A stretch of 64,000 bases of DNA from [Enterobacter] lignolyticus SCF1. Its GTDB lineage: Bacteria > Pseudomonadota > Gammaproteobacteria > Enterobacterales > Enterobacteriaceae. The notes under the pieces were generated by a model. It was not told the DNA's origin. It did not search any database and was given only the letters and a program-made list of their open reading frames with translations. Positions within the stretch are counted from its first letter, which is position 1. Each line of letters starts with the position of its first letter. The position numbers and the translations under genes were made by a program. The DNA lies in contig NC_014618.1 of NCBI RefSeq assembly GCF_000164865.1, positions 2,294,001 to 2,358,000 on the forward strand, written 5' to 3'. Shown here piece after piece: positions 16,340-24,323 of this stretch.

Positions 16340-16361
16340 ACGGACGGCTCAGGCCGTCCGT
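16340..16361. terminator. Hairpin between ydhF and ydhK
   Basis: A perfect 9-bp stem ACGGACGGC / GCCGTCCGT with a TCAG loop overlaps the ydhK stop codon. It probably terminates ydhF. Confidence 0.6.
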
Positions 16362-18373
16362 TCCGTTATCGTTCCCTCTATCGGCGCCTGTTCCAGCTGC
16401 GACAGCGAGCAGTGCAGCCGCCAGATAATTGCCGCCAGCTCCCGCGCGGCAGGCTGATGGTGATGCGAAAGCGCGTCGCAAATGCGCTGCAGCTCGTTCA
16501 GCGCGGAGGCCAGCGGCCGCTGCTGAACCCCGCGTTCGCTCATCACGTCACGCAGCAGACCAATACAGATATCGCGTACCTGCACCAGCGGGTCGGAGCG
16601 CGTTTGCCAGTCGCGAAGCTGCCACACGACATGGGTACAGTTCAGCAGCACAACGCCCCAGCGCAGCAGCCAGCGCCGCGCCAGCGCATCCTGGCTGTTG
16701 CTGAGCTGGCTGATGCGGTGGTAGACCAGCGATTCAAACTCATGCTCGCTCTGCTGGGGACGACGGCTGAGCTGATCGACGAAGTGACGCCGTAACGCAC
16801 GGATGTGGCGACGGCTTTTGCGGGCGTCTGAGCCGGGCTTCAGTACGGCAAACGCCAGCCACGCCAGCCCCACGCCGAGGATTTTAGCCAGATTATCGTT
16901 AAGAAATGCGCCGAAGTCGTAGGTTGGCGGATTGGTGACCGCTATGAACGAGCCCATAAACACGATGAGCTGTCCCCACAGCCCGGCAAACTTCGGCATC
17001 TGCAGTTTGAGCAGCTGCATGGTGGTCAGCAGCGGAAACAAAAACAGCAGGAACTGCCAGAGGTCGCTGATCTGCACCATCAGGCCGAACTTCACCACAA
17101 AGCTGAACGCCGAGAGCAGCAACAGCGTGCGTAGCAGCAGCGTCAGGGAGTTAAACGGCGACGGCGAAGCCGAATAGAGCACGCAGCAGATGGCGGCAAG
17201 CGTCAGCGCCGCCGGACCGGATGACCACTGGGCGCTGATGCTCCAGGCGCCGACCAGCACCAGCGCGCAGAAGGTGCGGATTCCGTTCCATAGCGCTTCC
17301 GCGTGATCGGTGTTGCGGGTCAGCGCAGGGGCTTCAGGGACGTTGAACTCAGATATCGCCGACGCGTTTTCCAGCCTATAGAGCCACTGGCTTGCGCGCA
17401 AATAGAGGCGGCAGAAGTAGCGCAACCGCTGCCAGAAGGCCTGGTGTCGGTAATCCTGCGGGTCGACTGGCGCCAGCGGAGCGATAATTTTGGCGATGGT
17501 GTAAACATCCACATCCGGCCGCGCCAGCGCCTTTAGCAGCGCCTCAATCACCTCGCGGGTATTTTCCGGTGGGTTCGGCCAGCTCAGCAGCATGCGTCGC
17601 AGGCTGGAAATCACGCTGGTTAAGCGCAGCTGTTGGTGGAGTAAGTAGTTGAGCAGCCGGTTCTGACGCCGAAAGCGATAGTGGCTCCAGAACGCCTGAA
17701 TGCGCAGCAGGTTCATGGTCAGGATCTGGCCGATGACGCTTTCATGCGCAGTGCGAATCGCATCGGTGGTTTCGGGCTGCCAGAGCAGGCTGGCATGCTC
17801 AAGGATACGGGCGTGCATATTCTTGAGCGCGGTGAGCAGCGCATTGCCGTCCGAGGTGCTGGGCATGATCATCATCATCAGCGCCCCGCATAATAATCCG
17901 ACGATGACTTCGCATACCCGGGCCTGGGCGATTTCCCACAGCTGCGTGGCGTCGACGATGTTGATAATCGGGAAGGCGATTATCGCGCAGGTGTACCCGG
18001 CAAGCTGGAAGGCATAGGCGGCGTTATTCATAAACATCGCGCACGCCCAGGTACAGAAGGCCAGCCACGCCGACATGCTGAACAGGAAAAACCACGGGTC
18101 GGTCAGCGTGTGGCCGGCGATGACCAGCGCGGCAACGGCGCCAAGCAGGCTGCCGGCGATACGGCCAATGCTTTTACTGATCACCCCGCCGACGGTCGGA
18201 AAGCTGACCACGGCGGCGGAAGTCATCGCCCAGTAGGGCTCATCAAGATTGAGGTAATAGGCAAAGCTCAGCGCCAGGCACATCGCAATACCGTTGCGCA
18301 GCGCATAGCGCCACTGCGGCCTCGTTGCCTTTATCCAGGGGAGCGCGCGCCAGGACAGGCTTTGCAGATTCAT
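16349..18373 (-). CDS. ydhK: FUSC-family inner-membrane transporter YdhK
   Basis: YdhK is a 674-residue membrane protein (E. coli 670) of the fusaric-acid-resistance/aromatic-acid exporter (AaeB-like) family. It has two repeats of about five to six helices, near residues 20-180 and 375-520, each followed by a cytoplasmic domain. It overlaps ydhJ by one base (TAATG), and together with ydhI forms a module of the same design as aaeXAB: small DUF1656 protein, membrane-fusion protein and FUSC permease. Export of an aromatic or hydrophobic acid is inferred from the family; the substrate is unknown. The operon is divergent from slyA. Confidence 0.92.
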   Translation of the reverse strand: MNLQSLSWRALPWIKATRPQWRYALRNGIAMCLALSFAYYLNLDEPYWAMTSAAVVSFPTVGGVISKSIGRIAGSLLGAVAALVIAGHTLTDPWFFLFSMSAWLAFCTWACAMFMNNAAYAFQLAGYTCAIIAFPIINIVDATQLWEIAQARVCEVIVGLLCGALMMMIMPSTSDGNALLTALKNMHARILEHASLLWQPETTDAIRTAHESVIGQILTMNLLRIQAFWSHYRFRRQNRLLNYLLHQQLRLTSVISSLRRMLLSWPNPPENTREVIEALLKALARPDVDVYTIAKIIAPLAPVDPQDYRHQAFWQRLRYFCRLYLRASQWLYRLENASAISEFNVPEAPALTRNTDHAEALWNGIRTFCALVLVGAWSISAQWSSGPAALTLAAICCVLYSASPSPFNSLTLLLRTLLLLSAFSFVVKFGLMVQISDLWQFLLFLFPLLTTMQLLKLQMPKFAGLWGQLIVFMGSFIAVTNPPTYDFGAFLNDNLAKILGVGLAWLAFAVLKPGSDARKSRRHIRALRRHFVDQLSRRPQQSEHEFESLVYHRISQLSNSQDALARRWLLRWGVVLLNCTHVVWQLRDWQTRSDPLVQVRDICIGLLRDVMSERGVQQRPLASALNELQRICDALSHHHQPAARELAAIIWRLHCSLSQLEQAPIEGTITERTA

Positions 18374-19227
18374 TATTTGCCGCCGATGGCAACGGTGCAG
18401 GTGGTGCCGGAAACCAGCGTCAGGTCGGCGGGCAGGGTCTCGAACTCAATGCGCACCGGCACGCGCTGCGCCAGGCGTACCCAGGGGATCGTCGGCTTAA
18501 TATCGGCAACCAGATTACTGTCGCTGGCGACACTCTGATCGTTGATGGCGCGACCGATGCTGGATACGTGACCCTGTAACGTTTGGTTGTTACTGTAGAG
18601 CACAATGGTCGCCTTATCGCCGGGGCCGATATGCCGCAGTTTGGTCTCTTCAAAGTAGCCGACCACGTAAAACGAATGGCTATCGACGAGCGCAAATACT
18701 GGATGACCGACGGCGGCGTAGTCTCCCGGTCGGGTCGACATATTCGTGACCCAGCCGTCGACCGGCGCTTTCACGACCGTCTGCTCCTGCTGCCAGCGGG
18801 CATGCTCCAGCGCCGCATTCGCCGCTTCCACATTCGCTTTGGCTGCCTGCAGCGCAATATTGACCGTGTCGAGGTCCTCGGCGGAAATAAAGTTTTTTGG
18901 CAGCCCCTGGCGGCGATCGGCCTCATGCCGGGCTTTCGCCAGCTCCGTTTGCGCCTTGGCCAGCTGGGCCTGGGCGGTCATCACCGCAATGCGGTACGGC
19001 GTGTCATCAAGGCGAAACAGCACGTCCCCCGCGCTGACCCGCTGGTTGTCGCGGACATTGAGCTCAACAATGCTGCCGGAAACCTGCGGCGTGACGCTCA
19101 CCTGCTCAGCGCGCACCTTACCGTCACGGGTCCACGGCGATTGCATGTAGTAGTTCCAGACCAGCCAGACGGCGATAATGGCGAGGGCCGCGACCAGCAG
19201 CGTCGAGAAATATTTTAGTTTTTTCAT
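18373..19227 (-). CDS. ydhJ: HlyD-family membrane fusion protein YdhJ
   Basis: YdhJ is a 284-residue periplasmic adaptor resembling E. coli YdhJ (285 aa) and AaeA. A single N-terminal anchor (about residues 5-25, LVAALAIIAVWLVWNYY) is followed by split lipoyl-like segments (VTPQVSGSIVELNV near 45 and VKAPVDGWVTNMS near 155), a coiled coil between them, and a beta-barrel. The start at 19227 is chosen by homology. It lies 10 bases after the ydhI stop, and its Shine-Dalgarno is weak, so translational coupling to ydhI is likely. It would link the YdhK pump to the outer membrane or periplasm. Confidence 0.92.
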   Translation of the reverse strand: MKKLKYFSTLLVAALAIIAVWLVWNYYMQSPWTRDGKVRAEQVSVTPQVSGSIVELNVRDNQRVSAGDVLFRLDDTPYRIAVMTAQAQLAKAQTELAKARHEADRRQGLPKNFISAEDLDTVNIALQAAKANVEAANAALEHARWQQEQTVVKAPVDGWVTNMSTRPGDYAAVGHPVFALVDSHSFYVVGYFEETKLRHIGPGDKATIVLYSNNQTLQGHVSSIGRAINDQSVASDSNLVADIKPTIPWVRLAQRVPVRIEFETLPADLTLVSGTTCTVAIGGK

Positions 19228-19237
19228 CTTATTATCT

Positions 19238-19474
19238 TTACCACTCGACAATCAGAACCAGAGACAGGCAAACAGACAGCGCAAACAGAGACAAATCCAT
19301 CAGCATGGGGTGCCAGATATCGCCGGCATACATCCAGTCACGCAGCGCACGGTGAACCATAAGCCAGAGGAGAAAACCCAGCATCACCGCTTTAAACAAG
19401 GGCGGAAAATAAATAGACGCACCGACGATCAGATCCTGAAGGGGCAATCCAGAGGTAGTTAGCATCAGCTTCAC
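19238..19474 (-). CDS. ydhI: DUF1656 small membrane protein YdhI
   Basis: YdhI is a 78-residue protein with two predicted membrane helices and the DUF1656 signature DIWHPMLMDLSLF near the C-terminus, like AaeX. GTG at 19474 is taken as start: it has AAAGGA 9 bases upstream and gives exactly the E. coli length. It is the first gene of ydhIJK and is divergent from slyA, separated by 187 bases. Its function in the efflux module is unknown. Confidence 0.92.
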   Translation of the reverse strand: MKLMLTTSGLPLQDLIVGASIYFPPLFKAVMLGFLLWLMVHRALRDWMYAGDIWHPMLMDLSLFALSVCLSLVLIVEW

Positions 19475-19633
19475 GAGCAAGAATCCTTTGCAAAAGCAGC
19501 ATTGTGGGTTGAGAGATGTGACGGGCTTAAATATTTATAAGTATAAATCATGGTGATGGCCAACTGAGATGAGGCATTCCATTTGTTTTGGTAATTTAAA
19601 TGCTGCACACTATTCTAAAATCAGTATAATAAC

Positions 19634-19645
19634 TTAGCAAGCTAA
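19634..19645. promoter_or_regulatory. SlyA autoregulatory operator
   Basis: TTAGCAAGCTAA matches the SlyA consensus exactly. It starts 3 bases after a perfect -10 hexamer TATAAT (19625-19630), so it covers the expected transcription start and bound SlyA would block slyA transcription. The -35 region is weak. Autorepression by SlyA is known in E. coli and Salmonella. Confidence 0.85.
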
Positions 19646-19661
19646 TTATAAGGAGATGAAA

Positions 19662-20096
19662 TTGGAATCGCCATTAGGTTCTGATCTGGCACGGTTAGTG
19701 CGCATTTGGCGTGCTCTGATTGACCATCGCCTGAAACCTCTGGAGTTAACGCAGACGCACTGGGTCACGCTGCATAATATTCATCAGCTGCCGCCCGAAC
19801 AGTCGCAAATTCAACTGGCTAAAGCGATTGGCATCGAGCAGCCGTCACTGGTACGCACGCTCGATCAGCTGGAAGAAAAGGGGCTTATTTCTCGACAGAC
19901 GTGCGCAAATGACCGCCGCGCCAAACGCATTAAGCTGACCGAGAAAGCAGAACCGCTCATTGATGAGATGGAACTGGTTATTCGAAAAACCCGGGGGGAA
20001 ATTCTGTCCGGGATTTCTGCAGAAGAACTGGAGATGTTGCTCGGGTTAATCCGCAAACTGGAGCAAAATATCATCGAACTGCAGTCCAAAGACTGA
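19662..20096 (+). CDS. slyA: MarR-family regulator SlyA
   Basis: SlyA is a dimeric winged-helix regulator that often works by displacing H-NS, controlling envelope, haemolysin and capsule-type genes. The 144-residue form starts at TTG 19662, with AAGGAG 6 bases before it, and equals the E. coli protein. An in-frame ATG two codons earlier (19656) lies directly against the Shine-Dalgarno and is less likely. The DNA-binding helix is in GIEQPSLVRTLDQLEEKGL, followed by the wing (RQTCANDRRAKRIKLT). The operator at 19634-19645 indicates autoregulation. Confidence 0.96.
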   Translation: MESPLGSDLARLVRIWRALIDHRLKPLELTQTHWVTLHNIHQLPPEQSQIQLAKAIGIEQPSLVRTLDQLEEKGLISRQTCANDRRAKRIKLTEKAEPLIDEMELVIRKTRGEILSGISAEELEMLLGLIRKLEQNIIELQSKD

Positions 20097-20114
20097 TAAA
20101 TAGTGGAATAAACG

Positions 20115-20138
20115 AAGGCCTTGTAAATACAAGGCCTT
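20115..20138 (+). terminator. Terminator after slyA
   Basis: A perfect inverted repeat AAGGCCTTGTA / TACAAGGCCTT is followed by TTTTCTTTT, a strong intrinsic terminator for slyA. It may also act on the convergent permease gene. Confidence 0.88.
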
Positions 20139-20179
20139 TTTCTTTTGGGCGTTTTGCTAATGAGCGGGCGCTCAGCAAT

Positions 20180-21610
20180 CTATTCGTGGTGTGGCTGAAT
20201 CATGGGGGCGTCAACCTGCTCCGTGTCATTAAATGAAGCGCGCAGAAGCTCTTCTTGTCGGTAGTCCTGCGGCAGCAGAATACTCATTATGATGGCGGTT
20301 AATCCCCCCGCGCAGATGGGGTTTTCCACCAGCACGTACAGCGATGGCGGCAGCACCTGAAAGATCTCCGGCGAGTAGGAGACCCCAAGACCCAGCCCAA
20401 GGGACGTTGCGACAATGAGGGTCTCACGGCGACGAAATCCGTTAGAGATGATGATGCGAATTCCCGCAATAGCGATCATGGAGAACATCAGCGTCATCGC
20501 GCCGCCCAGTACCGGAGACGGGATGGTGGTAAAAAAGCGGCCTATCGCCGGGAATAAGCCAAGAATCACCAGAATAACGGCGATAACCCGTCCGACATGG
20601 CGTGATGCAACGCCGGTCATCTGGATGACGCCGTTGTTCTGCGCGAAGTTGGTGAGGGGAAGCGAGCCGAGCGCCGAGGCGATAACCGACACAATACCGT
20701 CCGCCAGCACGCCGCCCTTTAGCCGCGACTGGTACTCTTCGCCCTCAATTGGCCGGTTCGAGACCATGGCCGTCGCGGTGATGTTGCCGACGGACTCCAG
20801 GACGCTCAGAAGATAGATGGTCCCGACCACTAAAAAGTTGTGAAAGCTGAAGGAGAAACCGTATTTAAACGGCGCCGGAATCGTCACCAGCGGGACGTTT
20901 TGCAGTTTGCTGAAATCCACCATGCCGAGAAATAGCGCGGTGATATAACCGACCATTAACCCGATAGCGATGCCGCCCATTCGCAGAAGCGGATTGCGAC
21001 AGCAGTTAAAGCCAATAACGACGATCAGCACTAACAGGCCTAAGCCGATATTTTCGTAATTGCCGAACGTACCGCTGCTTTTGGCGGCCATCCCGCCGCC
21101 AAAATCAATAATACCAACCTTAATCAAACTCAGACCGATCATCAGCACGACCACGCCGGTGACCGTCGGCGTTACGATGCGCCGCAGGTAGGGTAAAATG
21201 AACGACGATCCAACCACTAAAAAGGCGCCGACAAATGAAACGCCCAGCAGTGATGACAATATAAGATCTTCATCAATGCCATCCTGCCTCATACTACTGC
21301 CGATGGCGATCATCACGGTGACAAAAGAAAAATTCACCGACTGAATCGACAGCAGGCCGGAACCCACGCAGCCATAGCGGTTGACCTGCAGCCAGGTACC
21401 TATGCCCGAGGCAATCATAACCATTGAGACCAGATACGTTATCGTTTCGGTCGATAATTGTAATGAGGCGCCGACGATTAATGCGGGGGTGATCATCGGT
21501 ACAAAAATAGCCAGTAAGTGGGTGATCGCCGCAACGATCGCATGGTGAAAGGGCGGCTTGTCTTCTAATTCGAAAATAAGGTCGCTATTTGTGTTTTTTA
21601 AATCGGACAT
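20180..21610 (-). CDS. xanQ: XanQ-like xanthine:H+ symporter (NCS2 family)
   Basis: This 476-residue inner-membrane carrier is very similar over its whole length to E. coli XanQ (466 aa), which imports xanthine with protons. Expected binding-site features are visible: the His in THLLAIFVP, Glu in LESVGN, Asp in GGVLADG, and the NCS2 signature FAQNNGVIQMTG. One difference stands out: the Asp of the XanQ motif EAVGDITATA (Asp276) is Asn here (ESVGNITATA), so affinity or specificity may differ. E. coli xanQ lies elsewhere on the chromosome, and whether this is the orthologue or a paralogue cannot be told from the window. ATG at 21610 has GAGGGAG upstream. The gene is part of an insertion between slyA and slyB. 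Confidence 0.85.
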   Translation of the reverse strand: MSDLKNTNSDLIFELEDKPPFHHAIVAAITHLLAIFVPMITPALIVGASLQLSTETITYLVSMVMIASGIGTWLQVNRYGCVGSGLLSIQSVNFSFVTVMIAIGSSMRQDGIDEDLILSSLLGVSFVGAFLVVGSSFILPYLRRIVTPTVTGVVVLMIGLSLIKVGIIDFGGGMAAKSSGTFGNYENIGLGLLVLIVVIGFNCCRNPLLRMGGIAIGLMVGYITALFLGMVDFSKLQNVPLVTIPAPFKYGFSFSFHNFLVVGTIYLLSVLESVGNITATAMVSNRPIEGEEYQSRLKGGVLADGIVSVIASALGSLPLTNFAQNNGVIQMTGVASRHVGRVIAVILVILGLFPAIGRFFTTIPSPVLGGAMTLMFSMIAIAGIRIIISNGFRRRETLIVATSLGLGLGVSYSPEIFQVLPPSLYVLVENPICAGGLTAIIMSILLPQDYRQEELLRASFNDTEQVDAPMIQPHHE

Positions 21611-21958
21611 CCAATTACTCCCTCTGCTATGGCGGAGAACACAAAACGGTTAAAAATAAATTTTCACGTATTTTAGACACGGTATTTAACGATGCTGAAC
21701 ACCAGCAAAAAGGATGCCATGGTCCAATTACTCATCTTTTGATACTGCTTATTTGCGCGGTTTGTCACATAAACGAGGGCGTCGCGCGATGAGAAGAGAG
21801 AAGGGTATTTATGCGAAGACAGCTCCGCGGTGGGATGGGGAAATCAATTTGATAGCGGAACCTCAACGCGTCTCATCATGAGAATTGTCTGATGAGGGGC
21901 GAATGACCGAAATACCCCTGAACAGATTTATTTCAGGGGTATATTCCGTACTGACGCG
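21611..21958. other. Permease promoter region in the slyA-slyB insertion
   Basis: These 348 bases hold no gene. They contain the hairpin after the diguanylate cyclase gene, an inverted repeat CTCATCA...TGATGAG at 21872-21896 with TCTCATCATGAGA nested in it, and the unassigned promoter of the permease. A 67-codon frame on the + strand (21589-21792) looks like noise. Confidence 0.5.
21912..21942 (-). terminator. Terminator after the diguanylate cyclase gene
   Basis: A perfect 11-bp stem ATACCCCTGAA / TTCAGGGGTAT with a 9-base loop lies 17 bases past the stop. On the minus strand it is followed by a short TTTCGG tail. Confidence 0.65.
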
Positions 21959-23332
21959 CTAGCGCTCAGGCTGCCAGGTGACAACCCGGTTGCGTCCGTT
22001 TTCCTTTGCCTGATACATCGCTTCGTCGGCGCGCTGCACGCAGACCTCGACACCCAGCCCGGCGCTGGTGGTCGTAAAAACCCCCATACTGATGGTGATT
22101 TTTTCCGGGAAGCTGCCGCTGCTGCTTTGTGCGTCGTGTTCGCTGATGATAAGCCGAATCCGCTCGGCAACGCGGTATGCCTCTTCCGATGATGTATTAA
22201 CCAGCAGCAGCGCGAACTCCTCCCCGCCGATACGCGCCGCAAGATCGTTTTCGCGAACGGAGTCTTGCAATATGCTGGCGACAAACTGGATAACTTTGTC
22301 ACCCTGCAGGTGGCCGTAGCTGTCGTTGATCCGCTTGAAGTGGTCCAGATCGCAGACAATCACCGAAGCAGGCTGCTGGGGCGTGACCCTGGCAATAGTC
22401 TGGGTCAGCGAGTCATAGAAGTAGCTGCGATTATAGAGTTGGGTCATCGGGTCGCGAATCGAGTTTTGATACGAGTTTTGATATTTGTTGTTTGAGTCTT
22501 TATAGAGCGTAAAGACATCGCCCAGCAGCACAAAAATCAGGAACAGGGTGGCGATAGTTTCAAACATTCGCGCCTGATACCAGTTATTGCTTTCGCCGAC
22601 AGGCGACAGCAGCAGGATGGTTAAAGTAAAAATATAGAACACGCAGAAGAAGCAGCCGCTGAACCAGAATATATTACGCAACCGGGTTATTATCAGCATG
22701 GCGATAAGCGTTACCAGCCACATTGTAATCAGCAGGCCGCCGGTGGCCTTTTGCCATAATGGAGTAAATGCCAGCGTCATATTATCGATAAAGGCTACGT
22801 TGATGCCCTCATAGTGGCTGGAGACAAACCAGGACAGCACGAGCATAGCCAGCGTAAAGCTAACGATGACGGATAATATAATAATATGATTACTGCGCGT
22901 ATGCATATTATGCTTACGATACTTAAATAATATAACGGCAGCTAAAAACAGAACTGCCATCAGAACGTTGCGAAAAAAGTAATAGATCAACGCATCGTTA
23001 TAGTTAATTCGCGCGGCTGGCGAGCAGGTCAGCCAGTCGGGGTAGCTGCTCAGGGTCCCCAGCATGAACAACGTAGCGCCGGAGAAGGCGCAGGCAATAG
23101 CGATATGGTACAGACGGCTTTTATCACACAAATATTTCATCACCATAAACCCGGCGATCATGAGGTGAAAAACCATCAAAAAAATGGTCATTACCGGAAA
23201 TAATACGGTGGTTGTCAGTGGGATATGATAAACGATGACATGAGAAACCGAGTACAGCGCGATGATAGATACAGCACAGATACACAAGAAAAAGAATAAT
23301 CGGCGCAGCGGAATTAAAGTAGGTACGGGCAT
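21959..23332 (-). CDS. Membrane diguanylate cyclase (MASE4-like sensor plus GGEEF)
   Basis: The protein should make cyclic di-GMP, the second messenger for biofilm and motility switching. The first ~280 residues form about seven to eight membrane helices resembling the MASE4 sensor of E. coli DgcT (YcdT). The C-terminal GGDEF domain has an intact active site (RIGGEEF), and an RxxD inhibitory site (REND) five residues before it, so product inhibition is expected. The ATG at 23332 is preferred since AGGA lies 8 bases upstream; ATG at 23365 is the alternative. The N-terminal half is strikingly AT-rich with runs of AT-rich codons, unlike neighbouring genes, which suggests acquisition by transfer. 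E. coli has nothing between slyA and slyB. A 19-base palindrome lies upstream. Confidence 0.88.
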   Translation of the reverse strand: MPVPTLIPLRRLFFFLCICAVSIIALYSVSHVIVYHIPLTTTVLFPVMTIFLMVFHLMIAGFMVMKYLCDKSRLYHIAIACAFSGATLFMLGTLSSYPDWLTCSPAARINYNDALIYYFFRNVLMAVLFLAAVILFKYRKHNMHTRSNHIIILSVIVSFTLAMLVLSWFVSSHYEGINVAFIDNMTLAFTPLWQKATGGLLITMWLVTLIAMLIITRLRNIFWFSGCFFCVFYIFTLTILLLSPVGESNNWYQARMFETIATLFLIFVLLGDVFTLYKDSNNKYQNSYQNSIRDPMTQLYNRSYFYDSLTQTIARVTPQQPASVIVCDLDHFKRINDSYGHLQGDKVIQFVASILQDSVRENDLAARIGGEEFALLLVNTSSEEAYRVAERIRLIISEHDAQSSSGSFPEKITISMGVFTTTSAGLGVEVCVQRADEAMYQAKENGRNRVVTWQPER

Positions 23333-23472
23333 AAGCATATCCTGGTGACGATACATCAGCGTCATGGTCGATACGACAGTAAAAGCAATCGGCCTGAAAG
23401 TCAGTATATTGGCAGAAAATAAAATGAATATTGCGCAGGAACAATTATTATAATGGTTGATATAGAAATAAT

Positions 23473-23491
23473 ATATTCACGCCGTGAATAT
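23473..23491. repeat. 19-base palindrome upstream of the diguanylate cyclase gene
   Basis: ATATTCACG and CGTGAATAT flank a single C, 141-159 bases upstream of the preferred start codon, in AT-rich DNA. It looks like an operator for a dimeric regulator, but no family could be assigned. Confidence 0.6.
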
Positions 23492-23542
23492 TTAATGGTC
23501 TGAACCGGCTGTGAATCGCATATTATATTCATTAAAAAAATA

Positions 23543-23569
23543 AATGTGCGGCCGTGAAGGCCACACATT
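23543..23569 (-). terminator. Terminator after slyB
   Basis: An 11-bp stem (one G-T wobble) AATGTGCGGCC / GGCCACACATT with a 5-base loop is followed on the minus strand by TATTTTTTTAAT. It is a strong slyB terminator. Confidence 0.88.
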
Positions 23570-23575
23570 GATTCA

Positions 23576-24043
23576 TTAGCGCGGAGAAACCGTTACCTGG
23601 CTACCGTTGCTGGCCATCACAACGCGTTGACCTACGGAGAACTGGGTATCCCCCTGTTTCTGCACAACCATAATGGTGTTGCCGTCATCTTTACGAATTT
23701 CCAGCTCAACACCCTGCGTTTTGTTCATTGCGCTCTGTACGCCCTGGCCGGCGACGCCGCCAGCAACGGCGCCCGCGGCTGTCGCTAAATCACGACCTGT
23801 GCCGCCGCCGATCGTATTGCCCAGGAAACCGCCAAGAACTGCGCCGCCAATGGCGCCGACAACGTTAGAGTTATCACCACCCTGAATTTGTACCGGACGT
23901 ACATGGACGATTGTGCCGTAGGCGACATTCTGGACCTGTTTCGCTTCGGAGGCGGAATACACATCCCCGGACAAGCCGCTGCTGCTGACACAGCCTGCGA
24001 GGCTTAAACCAATCATTGAGACGGCCAATACACGTAACATCAT
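23576..24043 (-). CDS. slyB: Outer-membrane lipoprotein SlyB
   Basis: SlyB is a 155-residue lipoprotein of the Pcp/SlyB family, part of the PhoPQ envelope-stress response in E. coli and Salmonella, where it protects outer-membrane proteins. A lipobox LSLAGC gives Cys17-18 as the lipidated residue. The middle carries glycine-zipper helices (GAIGGAVLGGFLGNTIGGG and AAGAVAGGVAGQG), and the C-terminal part a small beta domain. AGGAG precedes the start; ATG one codon in is equally possible. A minus-strand TATAAT lies at 24096-24101. No convincing PhoP box could be assigned. The gene is divergent from anmK, as in E. coli, but separated from slyA by the permease and cyclase genes. Confidence 0.96.
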   Translation of the reverse strand: MMLRVLAVSMIGLSLAGCVSSSGLSGDVYSASEAKQVQNVAYGTIVHVRPVQIQGGDNSNVVGAIGGAVLGGFLGNTIGGGTGRDLATAAGAVAGGVAGQGVQSAMNKTQGVELEIRKDDGNTIMVVQKQGDTQFSVGQRVVMASNGSQVTVSPR

Positions 24044-24323
24044 TTATGAATCTCCTGTTCACCAAGAAACGCTCTTGAGAGCATCCTTCCCGGCAATTAT
24101 ATGGTATTTGTCTGCCGCAGGTCATTTGTTCTGCGTATTCTGAGGTAAAATTCTAAGCGCTCACCGCTTAACCAGGGATAAACGGCGGCGGTGTGCCAGT
24201 GGTTTGCCCCCGCCGTTGCGTATAATTTCCGCGGCGTTTGTTAAAATTTATTATTGGATCATGGCATTACATACCACTTTATGATTCATTGTTACCCTTA
24301 TGTCAAAGAACTAAGGAAGGCGT

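Noticed and set aside
24044..24323. PhoP box upstream of slyB
   Set aside because: The best sequence, GGTTA-N5-TGAGC, matches only one half of the consensus repeat.
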